7,441 bases of DNA, taken from contig JAJZAG010000190.1 of the NCBI GenBank assembly GCA_021799555.1, positions 1 through 7,441 on the forward strand, written 5' to 3'. The notes under the pieces are model-generated. The model was not told where the DNA came from and ran no database searches. It worked only from the letters and a program-made list of their open reading frames with translations. Source of the DNA: Deltaproteobacteria bacterium (GTDB taxonomy: Bacteria > Desulfobacterota > Binatia > Binatales > Binataceae). The position numbers were made by a program, and so were the translations under genes. Below are positions 1-5,752 of this stretch, in pieces. Position 1 is the stretch's first letter, and the number at the start of each line of letters is the position of its first letter.

Positions 1-1261
1 CGTAGAGCGGCTGTCCGAGAAGCTGCATCGTTCCATAAAGCGGGCGATAGTTTCGGATTTCACCGCCGGCCGCGCGGGCGCAGGAGATCACGTACTCATA
101 GGGCGATTTGAATTTCGCGCGATAATAGCGTCGGTCCCAGAATTCCGGTGCCGCGAACATCACCGCCAGCACTTCACGGATATCGCCGTCGGTCGCTAGG
201 TAGCGCGCGGTCATCGGAGCCGTGAGCGAAACGGGAGGATTGTCGCAGACAAAATATCGTGCGAGTTCGAAGCTCAGATGGCTCGCTGTCGAAGGATGAC
301 GCGCGAGGATGTCGAGTGCGGCCTCGCCCTCGGAGATTCCGGCACCCTTTATGGTCTGGCCGAGAAAGACTTTGGATGAGAAATCGTGCCGCTCGGAGTC
401 GAAGTAGAACAGACTCGGCGATGGCGGCGGCATGCGATTCGGATTGCGGCGAGCAAAGGGGTGATCGAAGCGTGCGAATTGGCCGCGGAGTGCTTCGCGC
501 ATCATGATATTCGGATTTTCGCGCGCAATACCCCATCCGGTCAGAACATGCGCAAGCGCGATAACGTCGGCCTGTGTGTATCCTCCGTTAACACCGAGCG
601 TATGCAGCTCCATGACTTCACGCGCGTAGTTTTCATTAATCCCCTGAAATTTGCCTTTCGCGCGCGGGCTGCCGGGATCGGTGTTCATCCAATTGTCGAG
701 ATAAAAGAGCATCGCGGGATGCTTCGCGGTGGCGCCGAGTAGCGCGCGAAACTTGCCCATCGTGTGCGGACGGATCGCGATCTCCTCAAAGGATCCGGTC
801 CAGATGTTATCGAGACCCTTGCCGCGGAAGACGTTGAAATGGTTGAACCAGAACGCGGTTAGCACCTCCTGTAGCTGGCGGGGACCTTCGATCGCGCGAG
901 CAACTCGCGCCTCGATCGCTTCGAGCATCACGACACGCTGGCGGATGCGCGCGTCCTTGAGGTCGCTCTTGAGTAGGTCGCCGCCGGCGCCTTTGTCCCG
1001 GCGGCGCACCTGCATCACTGGCAACTGGAACTCGCGAAAGAGTTCGAGCGGCGACATTCGCAGCGTGCGGTAGCTCGCAATTTTGCGCCGCAGGCTGTCG
1101 GGAATCGGGACTTCGGATTCAGGATGAAGTTGATCGTGGATGTATCGCTCGGCGCCGATCTGGCGAATGCGATCGACGTCGCCGGGGCGCGGACCGAACG
1201 CGAGGCGGTTCAAAACGTGAAGCGGACGTTGCTGTTCGCTGATACTGCCTGGGCCGTTCAC
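1..1261 (-). CDS. DUF1800 family protein, N-terminal 420 residues (3' end outside window)
   Basis: Reading the minus strand from 1261 gives an unbroken frame that is still open at base 1, so the gene continues beyond the left edge. It matches the DUF1800 (PF08811) pattern: an opening LNRLAFGPRPGDVDRI, then AFWFNHFNVF (W138, H141), HPAMLFYLDNWMN (H181-N193), NENYAREVMELHTLG (from N209), then VLTGW, a MFAAPEFW-like block and MQLLGQPLY at the edge. Family members usually reach about 450-600 residues, so a modest C-terminal part is missing. The start is GTG at 1261, preceded by GAGG six bases upstream; no ATG lies in frame upstream, and the first downstream ATG would remove the conserved LNR..FGPRPGD block. 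No signal peptide is visible from this start. The function of the family is not established; members often sit beside DUF1501 genes, which could lie just left of the window. It begins 68 bp after trmJ on the same strand and is probably co-transcribed with it. Confidence 0.9.
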   Translation of the reverse strand, partial: MNGPGSISEQQRPLHVLNRLAFGPRPGDVDRIRQIGAERYIHDQLHPESEVPIPDSLRRKIASYRTLRMSPLELFREFQLPVMQVRRRDKGAGGDLLKSDLKDARIRQRVVMLEAIEARVARAIEGPRQLQEVLTAFWFNHFNVFRGKGLDNIWTGSFEEIAIRPHTMGKFRALLGATAKHPAMLFYLDNWMNTDPGSPRAKGKFQGINENYAREVMELHTLGVNGGYTQADVIALAHVLTGWGIARENPNIMMREALRGQFARFDHPFARRNPNRMPPPSPSLFYFDSERHDFSSKVFLGQTIKGAGISEGEAALDILARHPSTASHLSFELARYFVCDNPPVSLTAPMTARYLATDGDIREVLAVMFAAPEFWDRRYYRAKFKSPYEYVISCARAAGGEIRNYRPLYGTMQLLGQPLY

Positions 1262-1267
1262 AAGGGA

Positions 1268-1271
1268 CCTC
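1268..1271 (-). promoter_or_regulatory. Ribosome binding site deciding the GTG start of the DUF1800 gene
   Basis: On the minus strand GAGG stands six bases before GTG at 1261. It is the only Shine-Dalgarno-like match next to a possible start codon in this frame after the trmJ stop, and so supports the non-ATG start. Confidence 0.55.
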
Positions 1272-1329
1272 GTTACAGAGATACGAACCAGCCGCGCGCC
1301 GGATTCATCGGAAGCGAAACTCCCGTGTA

Positions 1330-2103
1330 TTACTTGAGTTTCCGGCCGGCGGCGCGCTTTTTGGCCAACGTTTCAGCGCCGCCCTCGGCGACCCATCGGG
1401 TTTGCCGCGCAATTCCGTTGATGATTTCTACTTCGCGCGCGGTCAGGCCGCTGCGGCCAAAGATAGCCCGAATCGCGAGCATGATGTGTTCCGGATTGTG
1501 CTCGGGCAGAAACCCGATCGCGAGCAGCGCATCAGCCATTCGCTCGAGCGCGGAATCAACCTGCGCAGCCTCGGCAAATTCAAGCGGCGCACGACGTGCG
1601 GATGCGCCGGCGGCGTCGGCAAGCATCACTTCGTACACGACGACCATTACGGCCTGCGCTAAGTTCAGCGACGGATAGTCTGGAGCGGTGGGAATTGTGA
1701 TGAGCCGGTTGCAGAGCTTGAGTTCGCGATTGGTGAGTCCGCGATCCTCGGGGCCGAAAATAATCGCGATCCGGTTATTCGGCGCCAGTGCGGCGAGATC
1801 GCCAATGGCCTCGCGCAGCGGCTCGGTGCGCGCGCGATAAAGGCCGGAGCGGCAGGTGGTTCCGACGGTAATCGTGCGATCGGCGATCGCCGCGCCAAGG
1901 TCGGGAAAAACCGCCGCGCGGGTCAGCAGATCGCGCGCATGCACCGCCATCGCGCTCGCCGCACGGCTATTAATCGACACTTCGGGCGCCACGATCCGCA
2001 AATCGGTCAGGCCCATGTTCTTGAGAGCGCGCGCGACCGAGCCCACGTTGCCCGCTTGTTGCGGCTTGAAGAGGACGATTGCGGTGCGATCGGAAAGCGG
2101 CAT
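1330..2103 (-). CDS. trmJ: tRNA (cytidine/uridine-2'-O-)-methyltransferase TrmJ, SPOUT family
   Basis: The 257-residue product methylates the ribose 2'-OH of the anticodon-loop nucleotide (position 32) of tRNAs, with S-adenosylmethionine as donor; this role is known from E. coli TrmJ. The three SPOUT (SpoU/TrmH) motifs are all present: motif 1 AGNVGSVARALKNMG (N19 and the catalytic-type R25), motif 2 IIFGPEDRGLTNREL (114-128), and motif 3 PSLNLAQAV (144-152), which form the knotted cofactor site. The C-terminal part after about residue 165 resembles the helical extension of TrmJ, and the length fits (E. coli TrmJ is 246 residues). The intact motifs suggest an active enzyme. The ATG at 2103 is chosen because an in-frame stop lies 18 bases upstream of it. 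No Shine-Dalgarno is visible, and a possible promoter lies so close that the mRNA may be almost leaderless. It is divergent from the SRPBCC gene and followed by the DUF1800 gene. Other SpoU-type RNA methyltransferases are less likely given the C-terminal region. Confidence 0.92.
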   Translation of the reverse strand: MPLSDRTAIVLFKPQQAGNVGSVARALKNMGLTDLRIVAPEVSINSRAASAMAVHARDLLTRAAVFPDLGAAIADRTITVGTTCRSGLYRARTEPLREAIGDLAALAPNNRIAIIFGPEDRGLTNRELKLCNRLITIPTAPDYPSLNLAQAVMVVVYEVMLADAAGASARRAPLEFAEAAQVDSALERMADALLAIGFLPEHNPEHIMLAIRAIFGRSGLTAREVEIINGIARQTRWVAEGGAETLAKKRAAGRKLK

Positions 2104-2112
2104 CAGGCGATC

Positions 2113-2141
2113 GTTATAGCATCAGCGCCGGTTGCTGTTGA
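2113..2141 (-). promoter_or_regulatory. Possible sigma-70 promoter of trmJ, near-leaderless
   Basis: On the minus strand TCAACA (2141-2136, 4 of 6 to TTGACA) and TATAAC (2118-2113, 5 of 6 to TATAAT) are separated by 17 bases. Transcription would start only a few bases before the ATG at 2103, which would agree with the missing Shine-Dalgarno. Found by eye; matches of this strength can occur by chance. Confidence 0.3.
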
Positions 2142-2211
2142 TCGCTCCGCGCAGTGGCGATGGAGTTCGGACGCCACATGCGGATAATGTCTGTCCGATA
2201 CGCTCCGTGAC

Positions 2212-2217
2212 AGAGGA
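2212..2217 (+). promoter_or_regulatory. Ribosome binding site deciding the start of the SRPBCC gene
   Basis: AGAGGA lies seven bases before ATG 2225. The same frame is open further upstream to 2132, but those extra 31 residues resemble no SRPBCC start, so this site fixes the shorter protein. Confidence 0.6.
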
Positions 2218-2224
2218 ACCGCGT

Positions 2225-2692
2225 ATGAAATGGCCTTCGGGATTCGAACCTGACAAGTCCTCGGTTTATGCGCGCAACGAGATCGTAATCGCAGCGCCGC
2301 CGGAACGGATTTGGCGATGGCTGATCCGCGTGGTCCGATGGCCCGAGTGGTACAGCAACAGCTCGAACATCGAGTTATTGGGTAACGATTCGCCTGACCT
2401 TGCATTTGGGCGCGAATTCAAGTGGAAGACCTTTGGGGCATCGATCACCAGCCGCGTGATCGTCTTCGATCCGCCGCGAGAGATTGCCTGGGACGCGCAC
2501 GGAATCCTGACCGCCGTGCATGGATGGACGATCGAACCGGCGGGAGCCGTCTGCCGCCTGGTAACGGAGGAGACGCAGAACGGGATCGTGCCGAAGCTTG
2601 CGTGGTGGTACCTGCGCCCCATGCTCGAGCGGGGACATCAGAACTGGGTCGAGAGCCTAAAGCGGATGGCCGAAGGCGGAGAGCCGGCATAG
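2225..2692 (+). CDS. SRPBCC (START/polyketide cyclase-like) family protein
   Basis: The 155-residue product has the layout of the SRPBCC helix-grip fold, which binds hydrophobic ligands in a deep pocket. An opening strand and helix EIVIAAPPERIWRWLIRVVRWPEWYS (19-44) carries the family's typical pattern of a strand, a PxxxVW-like turn and WPxWY. It is followed by alternating strands (FGREFKWKTFG 61-71, SRVIVFDPPREIAWD 76-90, HGWTIEPAGAVCRLVTEET 99-117) and a long C-terminal helix (about 126-149) that would close the pocket. No signal peptide is seen, so it is probably cytoplasmic. The ligand cannot be told from sequence; family members range from aromatase/cyclases to lipid carriers and stress proteins. 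It stands alone on the plus strand, divergent from trmJ and convergent with the next operon, with touching stop codons at 2692/2693. The fold assignment is firm; any catalytic activity is unknown. Confidence 0.85.
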   Translation: MKWPSGFEPDKSSVYARNEIVIAAPPERIWRWLIRVVRWPEWYSNSSNIELLGNDSPDLAFGREFKWKTFGASITSRVIVFDPPREIAWDAHGILTAVHGWTIEPAGAVCRLVTEETQNGIVPKLAWWYLRPMLERGHQNWVESLKRMAEGGEPA

Positions 2693-3091
2693 TCAGGACG
2701 GACTGCTGAGCGTCACTTCGAAGCCGCCGGAGTTGTCTTTAACGATGCCGATGGCGCCAAGCAACTGGGCGATCGCGATCATCGGGATGAACATCCAGTA
2801 CTTTCCACGCACGAGCGCCATTATACGCGCGCGTTCATCGGGGTCGGTAATGAAGCGCGCGGCGCCCTCGAACTTTTCGCCGCCGATCTCGAGCCGTGCG
2901 AGCGGCGTTTGTCTCAGGTTGCGCACCCATTGACGATTCACGTTCGCGGTCGGCAGGAAGATCTTGTCTCCAGCGGCGATAAACCAGATCGTCACCCGGT
3001 AAGGCTTGCCCGACTTTCGGCCAACGTGCGTGAGCGTCAGCGTCTGCCGCTGCGCTACCCGCTGCAACGCATCACTCCGGCTGGTGTCCAT
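2693..3091 (-). CDS. Nitroreductase-family deazaflavin (F420)-dependent oxidoreductase (DUF385/Ddn-like)
   Basis: The 132-residue product matches the PF04075 split-beta-barrel family, whose studied members (for example mycobacterial Ddn and F420H2-dependent quinone reductases) pass hydride from reduced F420 to quinones, nitro compounds or other lipophilic acceptors. Visible hallmarks are LTLTHVGRKSGKPYRVTIWF (18-37), in which the GRKSGKP loop binds the cofactor in relatives, then IFLPTANVNRQWVRNLRQTP (44-63), corresponding to the usual W..NL...P block, and a strand pair ARLEIGGEKFEGAARF (65-80). A hydrophobic stretch WMFIPMIAIAQLLGAIGIV (99-117) may lie against the membrane. The start is ATG 3091, with GGGAGGG just upstream; an earlier ATG at 3145 would overlap the GNAT gene and lacks such a site. 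Last gene of the TPR-GNAT operon, 32 bp after the GNAT stop. Some family members use flavin or heme instead of F420, so the cofactor is inferred. Confidence 0.85.
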   Translation of the reverse strand: MDTSRSDALQRVAQRQTLTLTHVGRKSGKPYRVTIWFIAAGDKIFLPTANVNRQWVRNLRQTPLARLEIGGEKFEGAARFITDPDERARIMALVRGKYWMFIPMIAIAQLLGAIGIVKDNSGGFEVTLSSPS

Positions 3092-3097
3092 CGACAA

Positions 3098-3104
3098 CCC
3101 TCCC
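3098..3104 (-). promoter_or_regulatory. Strong ribosome binding site of the deazaflavin oxidoreductase gene
   Basis: GGGAGGG on the minus strand lies six bases before ATG 3091, inside the 32-bp gap after the GNAT stop. It decides the start against the in-frame ATG at 3145. Confidence 0.65.
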
Positions 3105-3123
3105 GGGACCGGGCTTTGCGGCT

Positions 3124-3657
3124 CTATTGGGCCAGCCGCACCCAATCCTCACGCAGGATACCCATCGGCACTACGTCAACAAACTTTCCGCGCACGAAGC
3201 TGTTTTGGCGGAACAATCCTTGCCGCTCGAAGCCGCACTTTTCGTAGCATTTGATCGCGCGCTGGTTAGTTGCCAGCGTCGTCAGCCAAACACTGTTGAG
3301 ATTCAGCTTCTCGAACGCAATACGGAGCAGGATTTTCACGGTGTCGGTGCCGTAGCCGCGTCCCCAATAGCTCTTGTCGCCGATCGTGATGAACAAGTCG
3401 GCCTTTCGGCTCACCCAGTTGATTTCACGCAAGCCGCAGTCGCCGATTAGCTCGCCTGAAAGCGCTTCGATTGCGAACGCCTTGACTGGAGAATCCGGAG
3501 CCAATGATTCGTCGATCATTCGCTCCTGAAAGGTGCGCGTCATCGGTATCGCGACGGGGCCCAAATACTCGGTGACCTCGTTGTCGGAGAACCAGCGCAA
3601 AAGCACGTCGGCGTCAGATTTTTCGTAGCCGCGCAATCTGACCAGGTCGCCCTGCAT
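3124..3657 (-). CDS. GNAT N-acetyltransferase, RimJ/RimL type
   Basis: The 177-residue product has the full GNAT fold and would transfer an acetyl group from acetyl-CoA to an amine. The start MQGDLVRLRGYEKSDADVLL and RWFSDNEVTEYLG (21-33) are typical of the RimJ/RimL subgroup (ribosomal protein N-terminal or small-molecule acetylation). Acetyl-CoA binding motif A is YWGRGYGTDTVKILL (97-111, the R/Q-x-x-G-x-G/A pattern), and motif B is NQRAIKCYEKCGFERQG (131-147). The acceptor is unknown; antibiotic or polyamine acetylation is also possible. Two starts compete. ATG 3657 has a weak GAG seven bases upstream and gives the family's usual first residues. ATG 3684 directly follows the upstream stop (TAG then ATG), adds nine basic, non-conserved residues, and would rely on translational coupling. 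I prefer 3657, with moderate confidence. Middle gene of a minus-strand operon between the TPR protein and the deazaflavin oxidoreductase. Confidence 0.92.
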   Translation of the reverse strand: MQGDLVRLRGYEKSDADVLLRWFSDNEVTEYLGPVAIPMTRTFQERMIDESLAPDSPVKAFAIEALSGELIGDCGLREINWVSRKADLFITIGDKSYWGRGYGTDTVKILLRIAFEKLNLNSVWLTTLATNQRAIKCYEKCGFERQGLFRQNSFVRGKFVDVVPMGILREDWVRLAQ

Positions 3658-3684
3658 CGATAATCTCGGGCGCCGCGCGCCCAT

Positions 3685-4950
3685 CTATTCGGTGACGGTT
3701 TCCATCACGCGGCCGCTCTGTGTGTCGATAAGCTGCACTTCGACGGGACCGGTGACTTTGTAGTCTTTTTTCGCGGTGTCGATTCCCGACTTGAGGTCGG
3801 TCAAAAATTTCTGCTTCATGAACGGCGGCATCTGGTCCATCGGAAAATTATCCATCAGGACCTTGGCCCGCGTTTTAGACGACCACTGAACCGATCCAAC
3901 CTTCGGACCCGCGACCGGAAGCTCCCGCACCATCTGCTCGAGGTCGCCTTGAAAAGTTTTGGCAGGTGATGTGACGGTCTGCGCAGCCTCCGGGCTCGAG
4001 ACCTGCGCGCCCGGAGGCGCGGCGGTCAGGCCGCCGCCCGAGATTTTCGCGACGAGCTCTTTCACCTGGCTCTTCGCGTTATCATCGGGGGCGAGTTGGT
4101 ACGCTTTCTGGAGCGCCACTTGCGCGTCGGCCGGCTTGTTCTCCTGCGCAAACGCTACGCCCATGTTGTAGTAGGCTTGGAACATATCAGGCTTGAATTT
4201 GAGCGCGCGTTGATACTGTACCAGTGCCTGGTCGGGATTGCCTGTGTAGAGATACATTGTGCCGAGATCGGTGCGGACCTCGGGATCGTCAGGCTTTTTC
4301 TTCAGATAATGCTCGTAGGTGGCGATTGCTTCGTCATATTTGTTGGTGTCGTAATCGATATCGCCGATTCCGCGCAGCGCCTGTAAATTATTGGGATCGA
4401 GACCGAGAACGTGGCCGTACGCCTCGGTAGCCTTCGCATAATAGGTGTCGTCGAACATCGCCGCCCGCATCGCTACATTGCCAAGCTGATTCCATGCGGT
4501 GATGTCCTTGGGCTTTGCCTTGGCTTCTTTTTCGATCTTATCGATAAAGCTGCGTGCTTCCGTCGGAAGCTGGACTCGCGGATGCCCCGCCGGGAGCTGA
4601 TTGGGTGCGTTATTGCCTGCGGTGCCACTCATCGAATTGTTTGCGTTCCCGTTGGGGAGCGAATTCTGGACGCTCGTTGCCGGAGCGGACGCAACTTGCT
4701 GCTGCACGACGGCGGGAGTCCGCAACATGATCCACGCGGCCGCGCCGAGGCCGACAACCGTAATCGCGGCAAATACCACTACAAAAGCTGTAGTAATAGG
4801 TGATGATTCCTTGGAATTAGGCACTGCCGCCGATTTGGCAGTCTCGTCTGGCCCGGCAGCGGAGGCTGCGGCGCCGAGCGCGCGGCCGCACTCGACGCAG
4901 AACTTCGCGCCAGCCATCAACGGAGCGCCGCAATGCGGGCAAAATCTCAT
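3685..4950 (-). CDS. Zinc-ribbon, single-pass membrane TPR protein with an uncharacterised C-terminal domain
   Basis: The 421-residue product is modular. Residues 1-25 form a zinc ribbon with C4, C7, C18 and C21 (CPHC and CVEC, ten residues apart). A low-complexity Ala/Ser linker follows, then one transmembrane helix (about 54-76, ITTAFVVVFAAITVVGLGAA), then a Gln/Asn/Ser/Pro-rich stretch (80-125). Four TPR units cover about 152-187, 188-222, 223-256 and 257-290, with the usual G/A-Y-A-L-P spacing. After a second linker, a compact domain (about 331-421) contains DNFPMDQMPPFMKQKFL and ends in VQLIDTQSGRVMETVTE; I do not recognise it. The expected topology is zinc ribbon in the cytoplasm and TPRs outside, which suggests a scaffold or assembly role; no enzymatic residues are seen. 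ATG 4950 is chosen over ATG 5022 because AGGA lies eight bases upstream and the zinc ribbon then begins at residue 1, as is common. It leads the operon with the GNAT and deazaflavin genes. Confidence 0.87.
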   Translation of the reverse strand: MRFCPHCGAPLMAGAKFCVECGRALGAAASAAGPDETAKSAAVPNSKESSPITTAFVVVFAAITVVGLGAAAWIMLRTPAVVQQQVASAPATSVQNSLPNGNANNSMSGTAGNNAPNQLPAGHPRVQLPTEARSFIDKIEKEAKAKPKDITAWNQLGNVAMRAAMFDDTYYAKATEAYGHVLGLDPNNLQALRGIGDIDYDTNKYDEAIATYEHYLKKKPDDPEVRTDLGTMYLYTGNPDQALVQYQRALKFKPDMFQAYYNMGVAFAQENKPADAQVALQKAYQLAPDDNAKSQVKELVAKISGGGLTAAPPGAQVSSPEAAQTVTSPAKTFQGDLEQMVRELPVAGPKVGSVQWSSKTRAKVLMDNFPMDQMPPFMKQKFLTDLKSGIDTAKKDYKVTGPVEVQLIDTQSGRVMETVTE

Positions 4951-4958
4951 CGTCAGAT

Positions 4959-4962
4959 TCCT
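4959..4962 (-). promoter_or_regulatory. Ribosome binding site deciding the start of the zinc-ribbon/TPR gene
   Basis: AGGA on the minus strand stands eight bases before ATG 4950. The upstream in-frame ATGs at 5022 and 5019 have no such site and would add 23-24 residues unrelated to a zinc ribbon. Confidence 0.5.
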
Positions 4963-5004
4963 AGCGTAGGCAATCCGGTCTCCGCAATACGGTCGGCTGG
5001 GCTT

Positions 5005-5032
5005 TTTGCAATGCACCATCATGCGGTATAGT
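5005..5032 (+). promoter_or_regulatory. Possible sigma-70 promoter of the GST-kinase operon
   Basis: TTTGCA (5005-5010, 4 of 6) and TATAGT (5027-5032, 5 of 6) are 16 bases apart in the divergent gap between the TPR and GST genes. The predicted start near 5039 would give a short leader containing the AAGGAG at 5050-5055. Identified by eye only. Confidence 0.4.
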
Positions 5033-5063
5033 TCGCGCGGATTCCAGTTAAGGAGATACGCCC

Positions 5064-5714
5064 ATGTATTTGTACGACGCTTTCGGTCCTAATCCGCGTG
5101 CGATGCGGATGTTCCTTGCAGAAAAGGGCATCAAGATTGAAACGCGCAATATCGATCTGATGAAGGCGGAAAACCGTCGCCCTCCCTATACCGACCGCAA
5201 TCCGGGCGGCCAGCTTCCGGCGCTCGAACTCGACAACGGCGCATGTATTGGCGAAACCGTCGCGATTTGGGAATATCTTGAAGAAAAGCACCCCGCCCAC
5301 CCGCTGATCGGCACCACCGCCGAGGAACGCGCCGAGGCGCGGATGTGGCAGCGGCGCGTTGAGCTCAAGATCACCGAGCATCTTTACAACGGATTCCGAT
5401 TTTCTGAAGGCGCCGCGCTATTCAAGGATCGGATGCGGATTCTGCCCGAGGCTGCGCCCGGATTGAAGCACACGGTGCAGGACGGCCTCAAATGGCTCGA
5501 CGGGCAGCTTGCGGGGCGCGAGTATATCGCGGGCAATCGCTTCACGATCGCTGATATCATTCTCTACTGTGCACTCGATTTCGGCGCCGGCGTCGGCCAG
5601 AAGATGGATCCATCGCTCAAGAATTTGAACGCGTGGTTTGCGCGCGTCGATGCGCGTCCGAGCGCGAAGGCGAGCTTACATCCGGCGGCAGCGCAAACCG
5701 GCATGAAAGGATAA
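5064..5714 (+). CDS. Glutathione S-transferase family protein
   Basis: The 216-residue product has the two-domain cytosolic GST layout. The thioredoxin-like N-terminal domain (1-78) holds the cis-proline loop NPGGQLPALEL (46-56) and the glutathione-contact motif GETVAIWEYLEE (63-74; E64-T65 stand at the usual E-S pair). The all-helical domain (about 86-205) holds FTIADIILYCALDF (160-173), the conserved N-capping box and hydrophobic staple. The first loop reads YDAFGPNPRAMRMFLAEKG (4-22): where many bacterial GSTs have Ser or Cys before Pro-Asn, this one has G8, so the usual catalytic side chain is absent at that point and activity may rely on another residue. Expected roles are conjugation or peroxide reduction with glutathione, or binding only; the substrate is unknown. 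The start is well supported by AAGGAG (5050-5055) eight bases upstream. First gene of a pair with the APH-fold kinase, 38 bp downstream. Confidence 0.94.
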   Translation: MYLYDAFGPNPRAMRMFLAEKGIKIETRNIDLMKAENRRPPYTDRNPGGQLPALELDNGACIGETVAIWEYLEEKHPAHPLIGTTAEERAEARMWQRRVELKITEHLYNGFRFSEGAALFKDRMRILPEAAPGLKHTVQDGLKWLDGQLAGREYIAGNRFTIADIILYCALDFGAGVGQKMDPSLKNLNAWFARVDARPSAKASLHPAAAQTGMKG

Positions 5715-5752
5715 CGCGTATCGATATTCGCGCGTGTGCGCCGGAAATAGAA

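Noticed and set aside
386..1073. Two plus-strand open frames of 114-118 codons
   Set aside because: They are antisense to the DUF1800 gene, whose conserved blocks cover the same bases.
1124..1678. Open frame of 184 codons on the plus strand
   Set aside because: It runs antisense to the trmJ C-terminus and the DUF1800 N-terminus, both of which have clear family motifs; its translation is rich in Ser, Arg and Ala and shows no domain pattern.
2132..2224. N-terminal extension of the SRPBCC protein
   Set aside because: The frame is open, but the extra 31 residues do not look like the family, and a good Shine-Dalgarno precedes the ATG at 2225.
2104..2224. Search of the divergent gap for an operator, small RNA or SRPBCC promoter
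   Set aside because: GATAAT at 2183-2188 resembles a -10 box, but no acceptable -35 box lies at the right distance and no clear palindrome was seen, so no separate feature is called.
4951..5022. N-terminal extension of the zinc-ribbon/TPR protein, including an extra CGD-type cysteine
   Set aside because: The extension lacks a ribosome binding site, and the CxxC pairs of the zinc ribbon are complete without it; ATG 4950 has an AGGA upstream.
5633..5752. N-terminal extension of the APH-fold kinase overlapping the GST gene
   Set aside because: It would overlap the GST coding region by 82 bases in another frame, and its residues have no kinase character.
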